Source: Sorghum bicolor (Eukaryota; Streptophyta; Magnoliopsida; Poales; Poaceae). Taken from it: 64,000 nt of DNA. The DNA is taken from assembly GCF_000003195.3 (NCBI RefSeq), contig NC_012877.2, positions 26,515,125 to 26,579,124 of the forward strand. Direction: 5' to 3'. The position numbers and the translations under genes are program-made. The first letter of the stretch is position 1; every line of letters begins with the position of its first letter. Of the stretch, positions 23,917 to 35,154 are shown piece by piece. The notes beneath the pieces are model-generated. The model did not search any database. It had not been told where the DNA came from and saw nothing but the letters and a program-made list of their open reading frames with translations.

Positions 23917-25323
23917 TTAATCCTTCGGGTGAGGTTGAGTGCCTTCATACACGAACCTGTCTCCTGATGGGGTGGTTAGGGATACTGAGTGTTGGGTACA
24001 ATCAATCTCTCCATGACAAGCAGTTAACCATCCTCTTCCAAGAACGACATCAATCTCCATCAATTCCAAAACTACAAGATTCACCTCAAAATTTGCACCT
24101 TTTATGTCAAGACTAACTTTTGGGCACATGTAGGTTGCTCTTATCTTTCCTCTTGGTGATTTGACTAGTATGGGTTTCTTTATTTCCAACTTAAGCATCT
24201 TATGATCGGCAACACATTTGTTTGAGATGAAAGAATGTGAAGAACCTGAGTCAAACAAAACAGTGGCAGGAGTTGAGTTGACTAGAATTGATCCAAACAC
24301 CACATTTTGTGCTTCACGAGCAGTACACAGATCCATATGGTTCAATCTACCATTAACATAGTCACGAACAGGGTACTTCTTTGGACAATGCTTCTTGTGA
24401 TGTCCCTCTTCGTGACACTGGTAGCAAGCATTGCTAACAGTTTTAACATTAGTGCTATCCTGACATTGAGCTCCTTGAATTGATGTGCCAGGAGTAACTA
24501 AAGTGCTACTAACTTGTTGGTTCTGAGGGTTCACCTTCAATGGAGTCTCTTCACTTATTTGCTTCTTAGCTTGATTACTCTTTCGAGGCTGAAACTCTGT
24601 ATAGGTGATGGTCCATCCATCTAGGCATATCTCTGGCATAGCAAGTGTAGCTGAAGGGGCATCTAACTCTTCAAGATACGAATGTGTCTGATGAGAGTTT
24701 GGAGCTAAATCTAACTGCAATGTAGAACTCAGATTTGGCTCAACACTTAACAGTGGCTCTAGGGAGATTGCCTTCCTTTTCTTGTTACCTTCAGTCTGTT
24801 GATCCTGGGGTACCTCAATCTTTCCTTCACTTGACTTGTTCTGAAGACAAGGTAAACCATAATGTCTACAACAGTGACACAGCTCTTGAATCCCAAGCGC
24901 CTCATTAATACCATCTTTCATAGCTTTCATGTTCCTCCAGGCTTCTACGACTTGTCGCTTCATTGCTTCTTCCAGAGTTTCAGTCATGTTCTTTTCTAAA
25001 GGTAGCTGAGGATCTTTCTGTGGTTCTACTCCACTTAGTGCTTGATCCGATGTGGACAAGAGCTTCTCCTTGTTCATTGGGGACAAGGGTAGCATAGTTG
25101 GGTCTTCTTGACATTTGGTGTAAGCTTCTTCAATGTCACCTTGGAGAAGTAAAGATTGTAGTATCAAAAGCTTCTGGAGTCTAGCCATATGATCCGCTGC
25201 CATCTCTAGGATTTGGGATTGCCAAGCTATCATCTCTTCACTGCTCAATTGTGTTGCAGAAGTCATTGGTTGACTCTGATCACCAATATTCTTTCCATTG
25301 ATGTCACCACTTGGATCAATCAT
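23917..25323 (-). CDS. Gag-protease protein of the nested non-autonomous element
   Basis: An intact 468-aa minus-strand ORF starts at ATG 25323. Residues 1-110 are helical and Gln/Met/Leu-rich (EEMIAWQSQILEMAADHMAR); I do not see the usual Retrotrans_gag core there. A CCHC zinc knuckle, CYQCHEEGHHKKHC, lies near residue 300. A retropepsin follows, with the active-site box VLFDSGSSHSFIS near 360 and the second conserved block EIDVVLGRGWLTAC near 430. The ORF stops 30-40 residues later, before any RT. Gag would package RNA and the protease would process gag. The uninterrupted frame in a young element suggests it was functional when it jumped. There is no pol, so RT and integrase must come from a partner element. 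Confidence 0.88.
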   Translation of the reverse strand: MIDPSGDINGKNIGDQSQPMTSATQLSSEEMIAWQSQILEMAADHMARLQKLLILQSLLLQGDIEEAYTKCQEDPTMLPLSPMNKEKLLSTSDQALSGVEPQKDPQLPLEKNMTETLEEAMKRQVVEAWRNMKAMKDGINEALGIQELCHCCRHYGLPCLQNKSSEGKIEVPQDQQTEGNKKRKAISLEPLLSVEPNLSSTLQLDLAPNSHQTHSYLEELDAPSATLAMPEICLDGWTITYTEFQPRKSNQAKKQISEETPLKVNPQNQQVSSTLVTPGTSIQGAQCQDSTNVKTVSNACYQCHEEGHHKKHCPKKYPVRDYVNGRLNHMDLCTAREAQNVVFGSILVNSTPATVLFDSGSSHSFISNKCVADHKMLKLEIKKPILVKSPRGKIRATYMCPKVSLDIKGANFEVNLVVLELMEIDVVLGRGWLTACHGEIDCTQHSVSLTTPSGDRFVYEGTQPHPKD

Positions 25324-25875
25324 CTGACATTAGGCAATAGTAGAATGAGCTAGAGTAGTATGGACAAAGAGCATGATAGGGAGTGAGAGAAAAATAGGTG
25401 GAGAGGATCAAGATTGACAATAGATGGATAGGATAAGAGAGATCACTACCCCACTTAACAAAGATCGAGCTAATCTCTAAACGTCTTCTTCCAGAACTCC
25501 TTCAAAACACTAGAACAAAGACAACACACAAACAACAAACCAAGCAAAACAAGCACACATCATATCAACGATACTACACGTGCTTCTTCAACAGTGGGTG
25601 TCATCCTAAAAGGCAAGTCTGAGATGATGAAGGGCCATCGAATTCGGAAATAAAGCGAGTTTTTAAAAAAAAAACTTGAGTAAAACAACTAAACAAAAGC
25701 CAAGGAGATAAATAGAAATAGCTCAAAGGAAGCTATTCAAGGAGGGGATACAACATGACAAGGATGAAGAAATAGTCGGAATCAAAGGGTCAAGGTATAA
25801 GAAAATAGTTTTATAGCAAAATAAGCTTTAGAAATCGACCAGTGCTATCTAGGCATACGTCCTACAGTCGACATT
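25324..25875 (-). other. Leader of the nested element between PBS and gag
   Basis: About 550 bp of untranslated leader, A-rich on the plus strand, without ORF. A homopolymer run of A is at about 25665-25674. Confidence 0.6.
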
Positions 25876-25887
25876 GCTCTGATACCA
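25876..25887 (-). other. Primer-binding site of the nested element (initiator tRNA-Met type)
   Basis: The minus strand reads TGGTATCAGAGC, 4 bases inside the 5' LTR. It matches the PBS of the gag-only element at 8645-8656 exactly. Confidence 0.92.
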
Positions 25888-28605
25888 TTCCTGTCACACC
25901 CTGGCTTTTAAAATAAGACCAGAGTCGTCATATGTGTGCCCAGGAAGTCCACACATATAACAAAAGAATAGAAATATCAGAAACAATGTTATATAGCGGA
26001 AAACATATTTATATTAACACTTACAAACATCAGAGTACGCGGAAACAGTAGCTATACTTCTTAGGCTCCATTCTTCTCAGGGACGGTTGACTGGGGGCTC
26101 CGTACGCCAAGCACTTCTGATAAGCTTCTAGAAAACTCCATGACATCTTTATCCTTCTTCTGAGCAGCACTTTACTACACACTGGGGGTGTGGGGGAAAA
26201 TAGCAAGGGTGAGTTCATGTCGAACTCAGCAAGCACAAACGGAAAGTAATGACATGCAAGACTTAAAACAAGGTAAAGCTGACTTGGTTTGACTGCGGTA
26301 GCATTTTAGTTGGTCATTTTTAATTATGACTATTATTAGAACAACCTACTACTAATTATGAGTAGCATAAACCCAACCCTTAATTAGTGTAAGTACTGAT
26401 TAGCATCTTTTAAATGACTATCCTAATAATTATAGTAGTCCAGGGATTAACCCCAATTATTAACACAGGATAGCAATCCTGCCAACACGGAATAGCCATT
26501 CCGCCAAAACACGAGGTAGCAACCTCGCCAAGTTCCATCTCCAAGTATCCAATGAATCCAATTTGCTCATCAAGTGAGGGTCTAGGCCGCTCGTGACCGT
26601 GAGCACGGCTGATATATCAGTTTTACACTCTGCAGAGGTGTGCACGTTCACTCCATGTCGTGATTCCCATTTGCCCGGGGTCATGACTCCCCAAAACACT
26701 GCCAAGGTGAGCAGGCAGGGTCTCACTACGAGACCTTTCACAGGGTCCAACTAATAGGATGCCACTCGCAAGTTTTCGCCGGGGCGCTCGACAGTCGATA
26801 CCCATAGCCATGGCGTACCGAGCAGCCGCTAACTTAATATTCATTACCCAAGTTACTTCCTCACGCCTACCCGGAAAGTAACACCCTACTAGTGGAGGTC
26901 CTGCTAATTAGTCAAGCCAGAGCCCATATAGCTTGGAGCTGCACTGTAAGTCCCAGGGGGCCGCTCCCTGACTAAGTCCTTACGGAGAGCAGAGACGGGT
27001 ACGCCCGGCAAACCGGACCACCAACGGTACCCGCTCCCCCTTTCCTCAACCAAAACACGATGCTCGCAAGCACCGCAACATCTCCATCACCGAAGTGACC
27101 ATTGTTCACCATTTAATCATTAATCATCATTGAAGAATTTATTAAGCAAGATCATTATTTTTATTATTATATAGATTAGATGAGTAGAGCAACTAAGCAT
27201 ATCTACTGTTCACTATACTACCCATGTATAACCCAGGCATACAAGGAATATAGCAGAAGACTAGTCATGTCCTTAGGGTTTGCAGTATTAAGACACATGC
27301 AATGGAAAGTAAATGTATTTAAAGTTCATAGGTACAACATGATCAAAGGGTGCCTGCACTTGCCTTAATTCCCAGTGTATATCTGCTCAGAATTCTTTAG
27401 CTTCTTTCCCCTGATCTCCAACTTCTGCTTCGACTGTCGGTCCTTAGCTCCTGGTCTTCACTGCTGACGAACCACGCTTCTACTCGTAGCAACCAAGCAA
27501 CACGAACAGACAAACAAACAATCATGACTAAGAACAAACAACAATCAAAAGAAAAGCTTAGAAAGAGCGCACTAAACGACACGACTTAATACTACGATCG
27601 TGACAACGTAAGAACGATTGAAAACGGAGCTATCGTTAATCGGACACGACTTTCGGGGTTCGAAGTGTAACGGAGAAGACGACTATACGCTAGTCGTATT
27701 TTATTAAAAGAGGTGATAGACTTTGTCTAAAAGTTGAGTTGACCAAGCTATAAGAGATTATAAAGGTTAAGGTTAAATGTTAGTCATATTCTATTTATAA
27801 TTAATTATATACCACTAAAGCCAATCAAGCATTTATAGTTTTGAAATATAGAACATATGAAAGCAACTAATCGAGTGATTACATATCATATTTAAACTAA
27901 TCAAGTTATAACTAATAAAGAAACATTAAAGTTGATATTAATAACGTGGGCATTTATTTATTTACAAAAGATCAAAATTATAAACATTATTTACTTTTAA
28001 ATCAAAAAGACTCTAGATAAATATTACTAAATTATTTATGTGCTTCATGTTTAAATAACCAAATTATAATTAAGAGGTATTTGAGTTCACATTTGATTAT
28101 AAATACCAAAGTGTAAACCTAACGTGTTTTTAAATTAATTAAATAGGAATGCATTCGAAACATTAATCGGATTAATTATACTCATAAACATGAGACAATA
28201 AATACAACATTGCTAAAATGTAGATTACACCGACATAGTCACAACACAACGAGAACCGAATTACAAACCTAGATTGTTTTCTAATTTAAAAGCTATTCAA
28301 TAGATATTAATCAATTTATACTTAAATCAATAAACATAAGAATAAGATATATGATAAATATTTATACTACTGCGTAGAGCACGGCGATATGAAACTAACG
28401 CAACTGGAACGGCTCGAATCGGAATTAAAACGCGCATTCTATGACCAAAACCAAATCGGTGGCAAAACAGTGAATAAGCAGAACAAATTTTCGTATTTTA
28501 AATAACCAAACTGAATTTTAAATGCATTCTGGACTGCGGGCACTATTTTTTTAAAGCATAGGGGCTAAAACAGAAAAGAAAAGGGCGTAAATCTAATTAC
28601 TTTTG

Positions 28606-29600
28606 AACTGGCCGGAGTGCGGGTTGATTTCACAAAACCTGAGGGACCTTTTTGCAAAAAGGCAGGGAGCGGCGCGGGTGGCCGGGCGGGCTGGCCACGT
28701 GGCGTCTCGTGAGTGGCGGGTCCACGGCGGGGCTGTGGACCGCGCGCACGGGGCAGGGGAGGCCGCTGGGCGGTGGACCGGGTCCACCGGTCCATGGTGG
28801 ACCGGCCACGCGGGCGCTGAGCCGCGGTCCATCGTGGACCACGCGCGGGGCAGGCGAGCGGCGAGGCTGGGCCGCGGCGGGGCGCCATGGCCGCGGCCGG
28901 GGGGGCTCGACGGGACGGCGAGCCGGGCCATGCGGAGGCGAGCCGAGGGCGGGGTCGCGTCGCGCGCGATGCGGGGGGCGCTACGCGCGGGGCGGCCGCG
29001 GCCGGGAGAGGCCGGGGCGTGCGGTCCACAACCGCGGGCGGGTTGACGGTGGCGGTGTGCTCCGGCGAGCGCCGTTCGCGCGGCAGGAAGGGGGAGAGAA
29101 CGCGCGGATAACGCCATCGCACTTGACATGCTCGCGCGGAGCTCTAGGGAACCTCACCTTGGCGAGAGAGGTGGCGGAGCGAGAAGTCGACGGCGGCGGC
29201 GTGGGTTCGGCGAGCTCGGCGGCGGCGCTGCGAACTTTGCTGCTCGGGTTGCGCTAGGGTTTCTAGGGGGTCGCGAACGCGGACGCGGGGGCACTTAAAT
29301 AGACGACGGTGATCATTGGGAGGCGCGCACGGTTCGGATAGAGGCGCCAAGCGCGGAAACCGGGGCAGTGGTTGCGCCCCGAGTCCGTCTCGGCCGGAGG
29401 TGGGTGATGACAGGTGGGTCCCACCTGCGGGGCCCACCAGTCAGCGGGCGGCAGCGGCAAAAGGGCAGGGGGACGCTGCGGCTGGAGCTGCTGCTGGGCT
29501 GGCGCGGTTGGGCCGTGGCCCACTCGGGCAAGAGGGGAGAGGAGAGGGGTGCGGGGTGGGCTGGCCAGGTGCGGGCCTCAAACTGAAGCAGGCCGAGATT
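28606..29600. repeat. GC-rich block inside the 5' LTR of the nested element
   Basis: Copy of the block at 20936-21930. Differences between the copies are mostly C/T or G/A changes at CpG, for example near 28710, 28842 and 29031, which fits methylation-driven mutation. Confidence 0.8.
29294..29302 (-). promoter_or_regulatory. TATA-type promoter in the 5' LTR of the nested element
   Basis: The minus strand reads CTATTTAAG, followed about 30 bp downstream by CTAGAAACCCTAGCG, which resembles plant 5' leader sequence. It lies in the GC-rich block of the LTR and points toward the PBS and gag. Start site predicted near 29262. Confidence 0.6.
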
Positions 29601-30107
29601 GAGGGAGGGGAAAGAAAACCCCTTTTCTTTTTATAAAACAAGATTTCTAAACTATTTTACTAAACTAAATTTCAAAACCCTTTTTGAATTCCTAATTTGA
29701 GATTATTTAAGAGCTTGTTTTCCTTACTACTTTTGGAAACAAAGCATATTTTGTTAAAAAAAAACTCATTTTAAAATTATTTTTCAACTCAATTATAAAT
29801 TAGTTTTTGAATAGGACTTTTAGTGTTTTATTTTTCCAAAAACCGACACAACCTAAACGTGGCTCGCTAGGAATTTTGAAATTCATTTTCTTTTCACAAG
29901 CCAAACAAAGCTAGGGCACAAAACACACATCAAATCAAACACCCTCCACTTAATTTAATAAAAGTTTAAAATTCCACATTTTCCTCATTTTATAAATGCA
30001 TCAATGAATAAAATCTTGGAATATTTTACAAAAATTTTAAATCCTTAATTAATTTAGTGTTTTCTAATAACAATCCAAAATTAAAAATTTTGGAGTGTTA
30101 TAGCCAC

Positions 30108-30734
30108 CAATGGCTCCTCGGTCTACCCGAGGACTCTTTCGATTCTTGGGAAGAATTGCGCCAGGCATTTATTGATAATTTCATCGCTACCTGCGAGCAG
30201 CCCGGAAACAAATACAATCTCGAAAGGATAAGGGACAGGAAGAATGAGCCCTTGCGTGATTACATCCGACGCTTCTCAGATATGCACCTCAAGATTTCGA
30301 AGATTTCTCACGACGAGGCTATATCGGCCTTCATCAAGGGCCTATGCTTCCATGAAGTATTGAGAAGCAAGCTAGTGCGCAAAAGGCCGACCACGGTTGC
30401 CGAGCTCCTTGCCACGGCCAAAAACTACGCCGACGCCGACGACACAGAAAAGCTCATCCGAGAAGATGTAAGAAGAGCCGAGCAGCCTCCCCGATGAGAC
30501 GACAGCCGCGGGCATTTCGACAACCAGAATCCCCACCGTGGCGACAACCGCGACCACCGAGAACGGTGGGACAGGCGTCGTGACAATCGCGATGATTTCA
30601 GAGGCAAGCGACCTCGCGACAACGATCACGAGGTAAACACAGTCAAGCGTCCCAACGGACGGCGAGACTACCAGGAAGACTACAACAAGACGCTGAAAGG
30701 ACCGTGCCAACTCTATCCCAAGTCCAATCATACG
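30108..30734 (+). pseudogene. Tat-type gag, 3' part after the nested element (broken)
   Basis: The gag core resumes right after the TSD (30103-30107): QWLLGLPEDSFDSWEELRQ, then FIDNFIATCEQPGNKYNLER and IRDRKNEPLRDYIRRFSDMH, a typical Retrotrans_gag C-terminal half. The frame meets a stop at about 30495. A basic RG/RD-rich tail and a zinc-knuckle-like Cys/His cluster (CQLYPKSNHTMEEC, about 30707-30750) follow. The piece before the insertion lies at 18050-18221, so the two halves are now 11.9 kb apart. Confidence 0.87.
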
Positions 30735-31675
30735 ATGGAAGAATGTCGTGTCCTCAAAAGCGTCTACACCCAGCGGGCCGCTCAGGGCGATGCCGCCAAG
30801 AAAAACGGGAAACAGGACAGACGCATTCAGGAAGACGAAGACGACGACCAGGATAGGGACCCACGGCAACAATATGTCAGTCCCACCGACGTGGTACACT
30901 CCATTTTCGGAGGCAAAGTCTCCATCAAGTCAAAACGAGAAAGAAAGCTCTTGAAGAGGGCTTGCCTTAATGTGGACACCACCGATGGCCTTATCACCGA
31001 TCCTAAATTCCCTCCCTGGTCGCACCGAGAGATTTCCTTCAACCGGCAGGACCAGTGGGCCGCCATCCCAGAACCAGGGTCAGGTTCGAGCGAGTGCTCG
31101 TTGATGGGGGTAGCTCCATCAACATCCTATTCCGCAACAGCCTGCCTGCTCTCAAATTAACATCGGCACAGCTGAAACCGTACGACGCTCAGTTCTGGCG
31201 CGTCTTGTCGGGTCAAAGTTCAGTACCCCTTGGCCAGATAACGCTCCCCGTCTAGTTCAGAACACCAGACCACTTCTGCACAGAGTTCGTCAACTTTGTG
31301 GTCACCGACTTCGACGGGACCTACCATGCAATCCGCGGCCGTCCTTCGCTTACAAAGTTCATGGCAGTTCCGCACAACTCATACCTGGTCCTCAAGATGC
31401 CAACTGAGAAGGACATCTTAACTATCAGAGGCAACGTCTACACCGCATATACTTGCGAAGAAGAAAGCTTCAAGATCACCGAGGCAATTGACCTCTCGAT
31501 TCGCATGGCAGAAACTGTAGCACAAGCCACACAAGTTCCACCCTACCAGCTCCAACTACCCGAGCAGGAGACTCCAAGGAAAAACTCCAAGTCCAAAGAG
31601 CACAAGGAAGTACAACTGGTCGATGGCAGCCCAGAGAAGACAGCTCTCATCTGGGCCAACCTGGACGCCAAATAG
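30735..31675 (+). pseudogene. Tat-type aspartic protease region (broken)
   Basis: A gag-pro linker (YVSPTDVVHSIFGGK, with LITDPKFPPWSHREISF) is followed after a frame change by the protease core VLVDGGSSINILF (31055-31255). The active-site motif is D-G-G-S, as usual in the Tat lineage in place of DTG/DSG. A stop near 31253 and another frame lead to FDGTYHAIRGRPSLTKFMAV and a linker that ends at a TAG at about 31673. The enzyme would cleave the polyprotein; this copy cannot be made whole. Confidence 0.82.
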
Positions 31676-33075
31676 GAAGACGTGCTCGTCAGGTTTCTAA
31701 GGGACAACGTAAGCGTCTTCGCATGGAAACCTGCAGACATGCCCGGCGTCCCACGGAGCCTGACTGAGCATTCCTTAAACATCTCGAAGACCGCAAGACC
31801 TATCAAATAGAAGCTATGACGGTTCGCTCGTGACAAAAAGGAGGCTATTAGGACAGAGATTACATGGCTTTTAGCATCCGGATTTATTAAAGAAGTGTAT
31901 CACCCCGATTGGCTCATCAATCCAGTCCTTTTAAGAAAAAAGAATAATGAATGGAGAATGTGCGTTGATTACACTGATCTCAATAAACACTGTCCTAAAG
32001 ATCCTTTTGGTCTCCCCCGTATCGACGAGGTGGTCGATTCAACGGCCGGATGCGAACTACTCTCTTTTCTCAACTATTACTCTGGTTACCACCAGATCTC
32101 GCTAAAGGAAGACGACCAGATCAAAACTTCCTTCATCACTCCTTTCGGTGCGTATTGCTACACCACCATGTCCTTCAGACTCAAAAACACCGGAGCCACC
32201 TATCAACGCGCTATTCAGCAATGCCTCCACAACGAGATACGTGACAACCTCATCGAGGCCTACATCGACGATGTTGTCATCAAAACCAGGGACACAAGTA
32301 CCCTGATCGACAACTTAGACCGCACTTTTAAAGCGCTAAATAAATACAAGTGGAAGCTTAACCCCAAAAAATGCATCTTCGGGGTTCCCTCTGGTATACT
32401 GCTCGGCAATGTCGTCAGTGCGATGGCATACGGCCAAACCCCTCAAAAGTCAAGGCAATGCTCGATATGCGACCACCCAGGAATGTCAAAGACGTTCAAA
32501 AGCTCACGGGGTGCATGGCAGCTCTCAGCCGGTTTATCTCTAGGCTGGGGAAAAAGGGCTTCCCTTCTTTAAACTTTGGAAAGCATCAGAAAAGTTCTCC
32601 TGGATAGAAGAGGCCGACACAGCATTCACCCAGCTCAAAACTTTCGACACCTCACCACCCGTCCTCACCGTACCTCAACCTAATGAGGACCTGCTCCTCT
32701 ACATAGCAGCAACTGATCGGGTCGTTTCCACGGTGCTTGTGGTCGAGCGGGATGAACCAGGCCACGTCTACAAAGTCCAGAGACCAGTATACTTCATAAG
32801 CGAAGTCCTAAAAGAATCTAAGACTAGGTATCCCTAGATACAAAAGCTAATCTACGCCATCTTAATCACTTCAAGGAAGCTGAAGCACTACTTCGATGGC
32901 CATCGTGTCTTAGTTAATACGAGTTTTCTGTTGGGCGACATTTTGCGCAACAAGGACGCCAATGGCAGGATTGTAAAATGGGCCATGGAGCTATGTCCAT
33001 TCTCATTAGATTTCCAGAGTCGAACAACTATCAAGTCTCAAGCTCTGGTCGACTTCATCGCAGAATGGACGGATC
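31676..33075 (+). pseudogene. Tat-type reverse transcriptase and RNase H (broken)
   Basis: The RT fingers and palm are clear in 31895-32572: RMCVDYTDLNKHCPKDPFGL, PRIDEVVDSTAGCELLSFL, YHQISLKEDDQIKTSFITPF and the catalytic EAYIDDVVIKTR (YIDD form of the YxDD box). The N-terminal part before 31895 has in-frame stops. After KCIFGVPSG the frame shifts near 32400, and the thumb (PNPSKVKAMLDMRPPRNVKD) continues in another frame to about 32607. The first RNase H follows with shifts and a stop (NTSFLLGDILRNKDANGRIV and WAMELCPFSLDFQSRTTIKS near 32920-33040). It ends with QALVDFIAEWT. Confidence 0.87.
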
Positions 33076-33480
33076 TCAACGCACCTCCCTCACCAGAATC
33101 TTTGATCACTGGTCGATGTTCTTCGATGGGTCTTTAAACATCAATGGTGCTGGTGCCGGCATCCTTTTCATTTCACCAAACAAGGACAAACTACGCTACG
33201 TCCTTCGGATCCTCTTCCCGGCACCCAACAATGTCGCCGAGTACGAAGCATGCCTGCACGGCATCCGATTGGCTGTCGAGCTGGGAGTTAAGCGCCTTTA
33301 CGTCTGCGGCGACTCGGCCCTGGTCATCAACCAGTTAAATAAGGAGTGGGACACGACTCACGAGAAGATGGACCTGTACTGCAAAGAAATCCGGACGTGG
33401 GAATCTAATTTTTACGGATAGAGTACATCCACGTGGTCTGGGACAAGAATCAAGCAGCGGATGCGCTATCAAAGATAGGA
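33076..33480 (+). pseudogene. Second (archaeal-type) RNase H domain of the Tat element (broken)
   Basis: The frame carries WSMFFDGSLNINGAGAGILF, then NNVAEYEACLHGIRLAVELG, YVCGDSALVINQLNKEW and a helix ending near 33421 at a TAG. FDGS, E-A-E-Y-E-A and GDS are the usual metal-binding positions, so this domain itself looks intact up to the stop. The expected DALS end (AADALSKIGS) is visible just past the stop. A second, archaeal-type RNase H between RT/RH and integrase is characteristic of Tat-lineage elements. Confidence 0.85.
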
Positions 33481-33599
33481 TCATCCTAGGCTGAGGTTCC
33501 GCAAGGTGTTTTTGTTCGGGACATTCACACACCAAGCGTCGGAATGGACTGGTCGATACACCATCCAATGAGACACTGCTCGTAGGGGACGCCACTCCG

Positions 33600-34855
33600 A
33601 CAGCCAGCGGTCATGACTAGCGCACTCCTTTTGTTAAGTACCTTTTGGATGGTCGGGTCTCCAAGACAAAATGGAGAATGAGCATCTCATTCGACGCTCC
33701 AAAAATTATATACTGGTCGATGGCAGATTTATGCGCAAGAATGCAAACTCAGAAGTCTTGCTAAAGTGCATATCTCAAGATGATGGCATCAAGCTATTGG
33801 ATGACATACATGCTGGATCCTGTGGCAACCATGCCGCCTCTAGAACACTGGTCGGAAAGGCCCGCCGAGCAGGTTTTTACTGGCCAACCGCAGTCCCCGA
33901 CGCCGAGAAACCGGTTCGGCATTGCGAAGGATGTCAGTTCTTCACCAAACGGACCCACGTACCCACTCATGAGATCCAGACGATTCTGTCATCTTGGCTG
34001 TTCGCCTGTTGGGGTCTTGACATGATCAGACCGTTCAAACCGGCTTCCGGCAACTTCAAAATCATGTTCGTGCTAATCGACAAGTTCTCGAAGTGGATCG
34101 AGTACATGCCACTGGTCAAAGCGACTTCCGAGAAGGCCGTGGAATTCCTCAATCAAATCATACATAGATTCGAGGTTCCCAACAGCATAATCACCGGCCT
34201 GGGCACTCAGTTCACCGGCACTACATTCTGGAACTTCTGTGATGACAGAGGCATAGTCATAAAGTACGTGTCGGTACCCCATCCGTGAGCCAACGGTCAA
34301 GTCATGCGAGCAAATGGAATGATTATTGATGCTCTAAAGAAAAGGTTGAACATGGAAAACGACAGGGCACCAGGGCGGTGGATGAAAGAGTTACCGACCG
34401 TGGTGTGGGGTCTCCGAACATAGCCTAGTCGGAACACACGCGTATCTCCCAATTTTATGATTTATGGGGGCGAGGCAGTGCTCCCCTCGGATGTAGCCTT
34501 TGGATCTCCAAGAGTCAAACATTTCGACCAGTCTTCAGCAGACCTCGCCAGAGAACTCGAAATCAACTGCATGGAAGAGAGATGCCTAACTTCTTGCCTT
34601 CGAACAGCAAAGTATCTCGAGGCCATTCGACGATACCACAATAGGAACGTCAAAGACCGCTCCTTCGTGGTCGGAGATCTGGTTCTCAAATGGAAAACAA
34701 GCTAGGAGGGAATGCACAAGTTATCTACACCCTGGGAAGGACCTTTTGTGGTCACTGAAGTTACACGTCCTACATCTTATAGATTGGTGTACCCAAATGG
34801 AACACGCTTGCCCAACTCCTGGCACATAGACAAACTACGTCGCTTCTATCCATAA
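33600..34855 (+). pseudogene. Tat-type integrase with lost catalytic residues
   Basis: The zinc-binding HHCC region is readable: HAGSCGNHAASRTLVGKA, then YWPTAVPDAEKPVRHCEGCQ. The core has GLDMIRPF with the first catalytic Asp. The second site, normally TDNG in the family, reads TGLG here. The third, normally an E in GQ(V/A)ERxNG, reads QVMRANG. A TGA follows VSVPHP near 34288 and a TAG follows WGLRT near 34422. The C-terminal part (MIYGGEAVLPSDVAFGSPRV and the tail WHIDKLRRFYP) ends at the TAA at 34853-34855. There is no chromodomain. The enzyme would be inactive even without the stops. Confidence 0.88.
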
Positions 34856-35154
34856 GTTTCAGTACATTTTACTTGTAAATCCTTTTTGATGAATAATAAT
34901 AAGGTTTTCCTTTTTTGTTATATACTTTTACATATGCAGAATACTCGACAAGTACTACAATAATTTTCCTTGACAAGCTACTCAAGGGCAATCAACAAGA
35001 TTCAGTGATACATCACGCAAGCAAATTTATTTACAGCGCTCAAAACCATGGTTCTCAAAATTCGGACGTTATTACAAACTTTATATATACAAAGTTTACA
35101 ATAAACACCCCCCTGGGCGGCTTCTGGTCTACTCCTACAGACTACACTATGAGC
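34856..35154. other. Spacer between pol and the antisense ORF
   Basis: This AT-rich stretch follows the integrase stop and holds no convincing ORF. AATAATAATAAGG near 34890-34905 could act as a poly(A) signal region for short plus-strand transcripts, but this is a guess from composition only. Confidence 0.5.

Larger units (their letters stand above)
18222..30102 (-). mobile_element. Nested gypsy-type retrotransposon with 4.2-kb LTRs, gag-protease only
   Basis: An 11,881-bp element sits in the gag of the Tat element with a perfect TSD GCCAC (18217-18221 and 30103-30107). LTRs are 18222-22430 and 25892-30102. On the coding strand (minus): 5' LTR (30102-25892), PBS TGGTATCAGAGC (25887-25876), gag-pro ORF (25323-23917), non-coding stretch, PPT AGTGGGGTAGATC (about 22443-22431), 3' LTR. 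LTR ends on that strand are TATAACACTCC and GGTGTGACA, not TG at the start. The internal region is only 3461 bp and lacks RT, RNase H and integrase. LTRs differ at under about 1% (4 in the first 700 bp). This is the youngest insertion here. Confidence 0.92.
25892..30102 (-). repeat. 5' LTR (4211 bp) of the nested element
   Basis: Pairs with 18222-22430. It starts 4 bases after the PBS (gap 25888-25891). The 2-bp length difference comes from an A-run near 29755. This copy would carry the active promoter for the element. Confidence 0.93.

Noticed and set aside
34300..34855. Chromodomain at the integrase C-terminus of the 16-40 kb element
   Set aside because: The C-terminal frame ends WHIDKLRRFYP with a stop and no chromodomain motif, which agrees with Tat rather than chromovirus placement.
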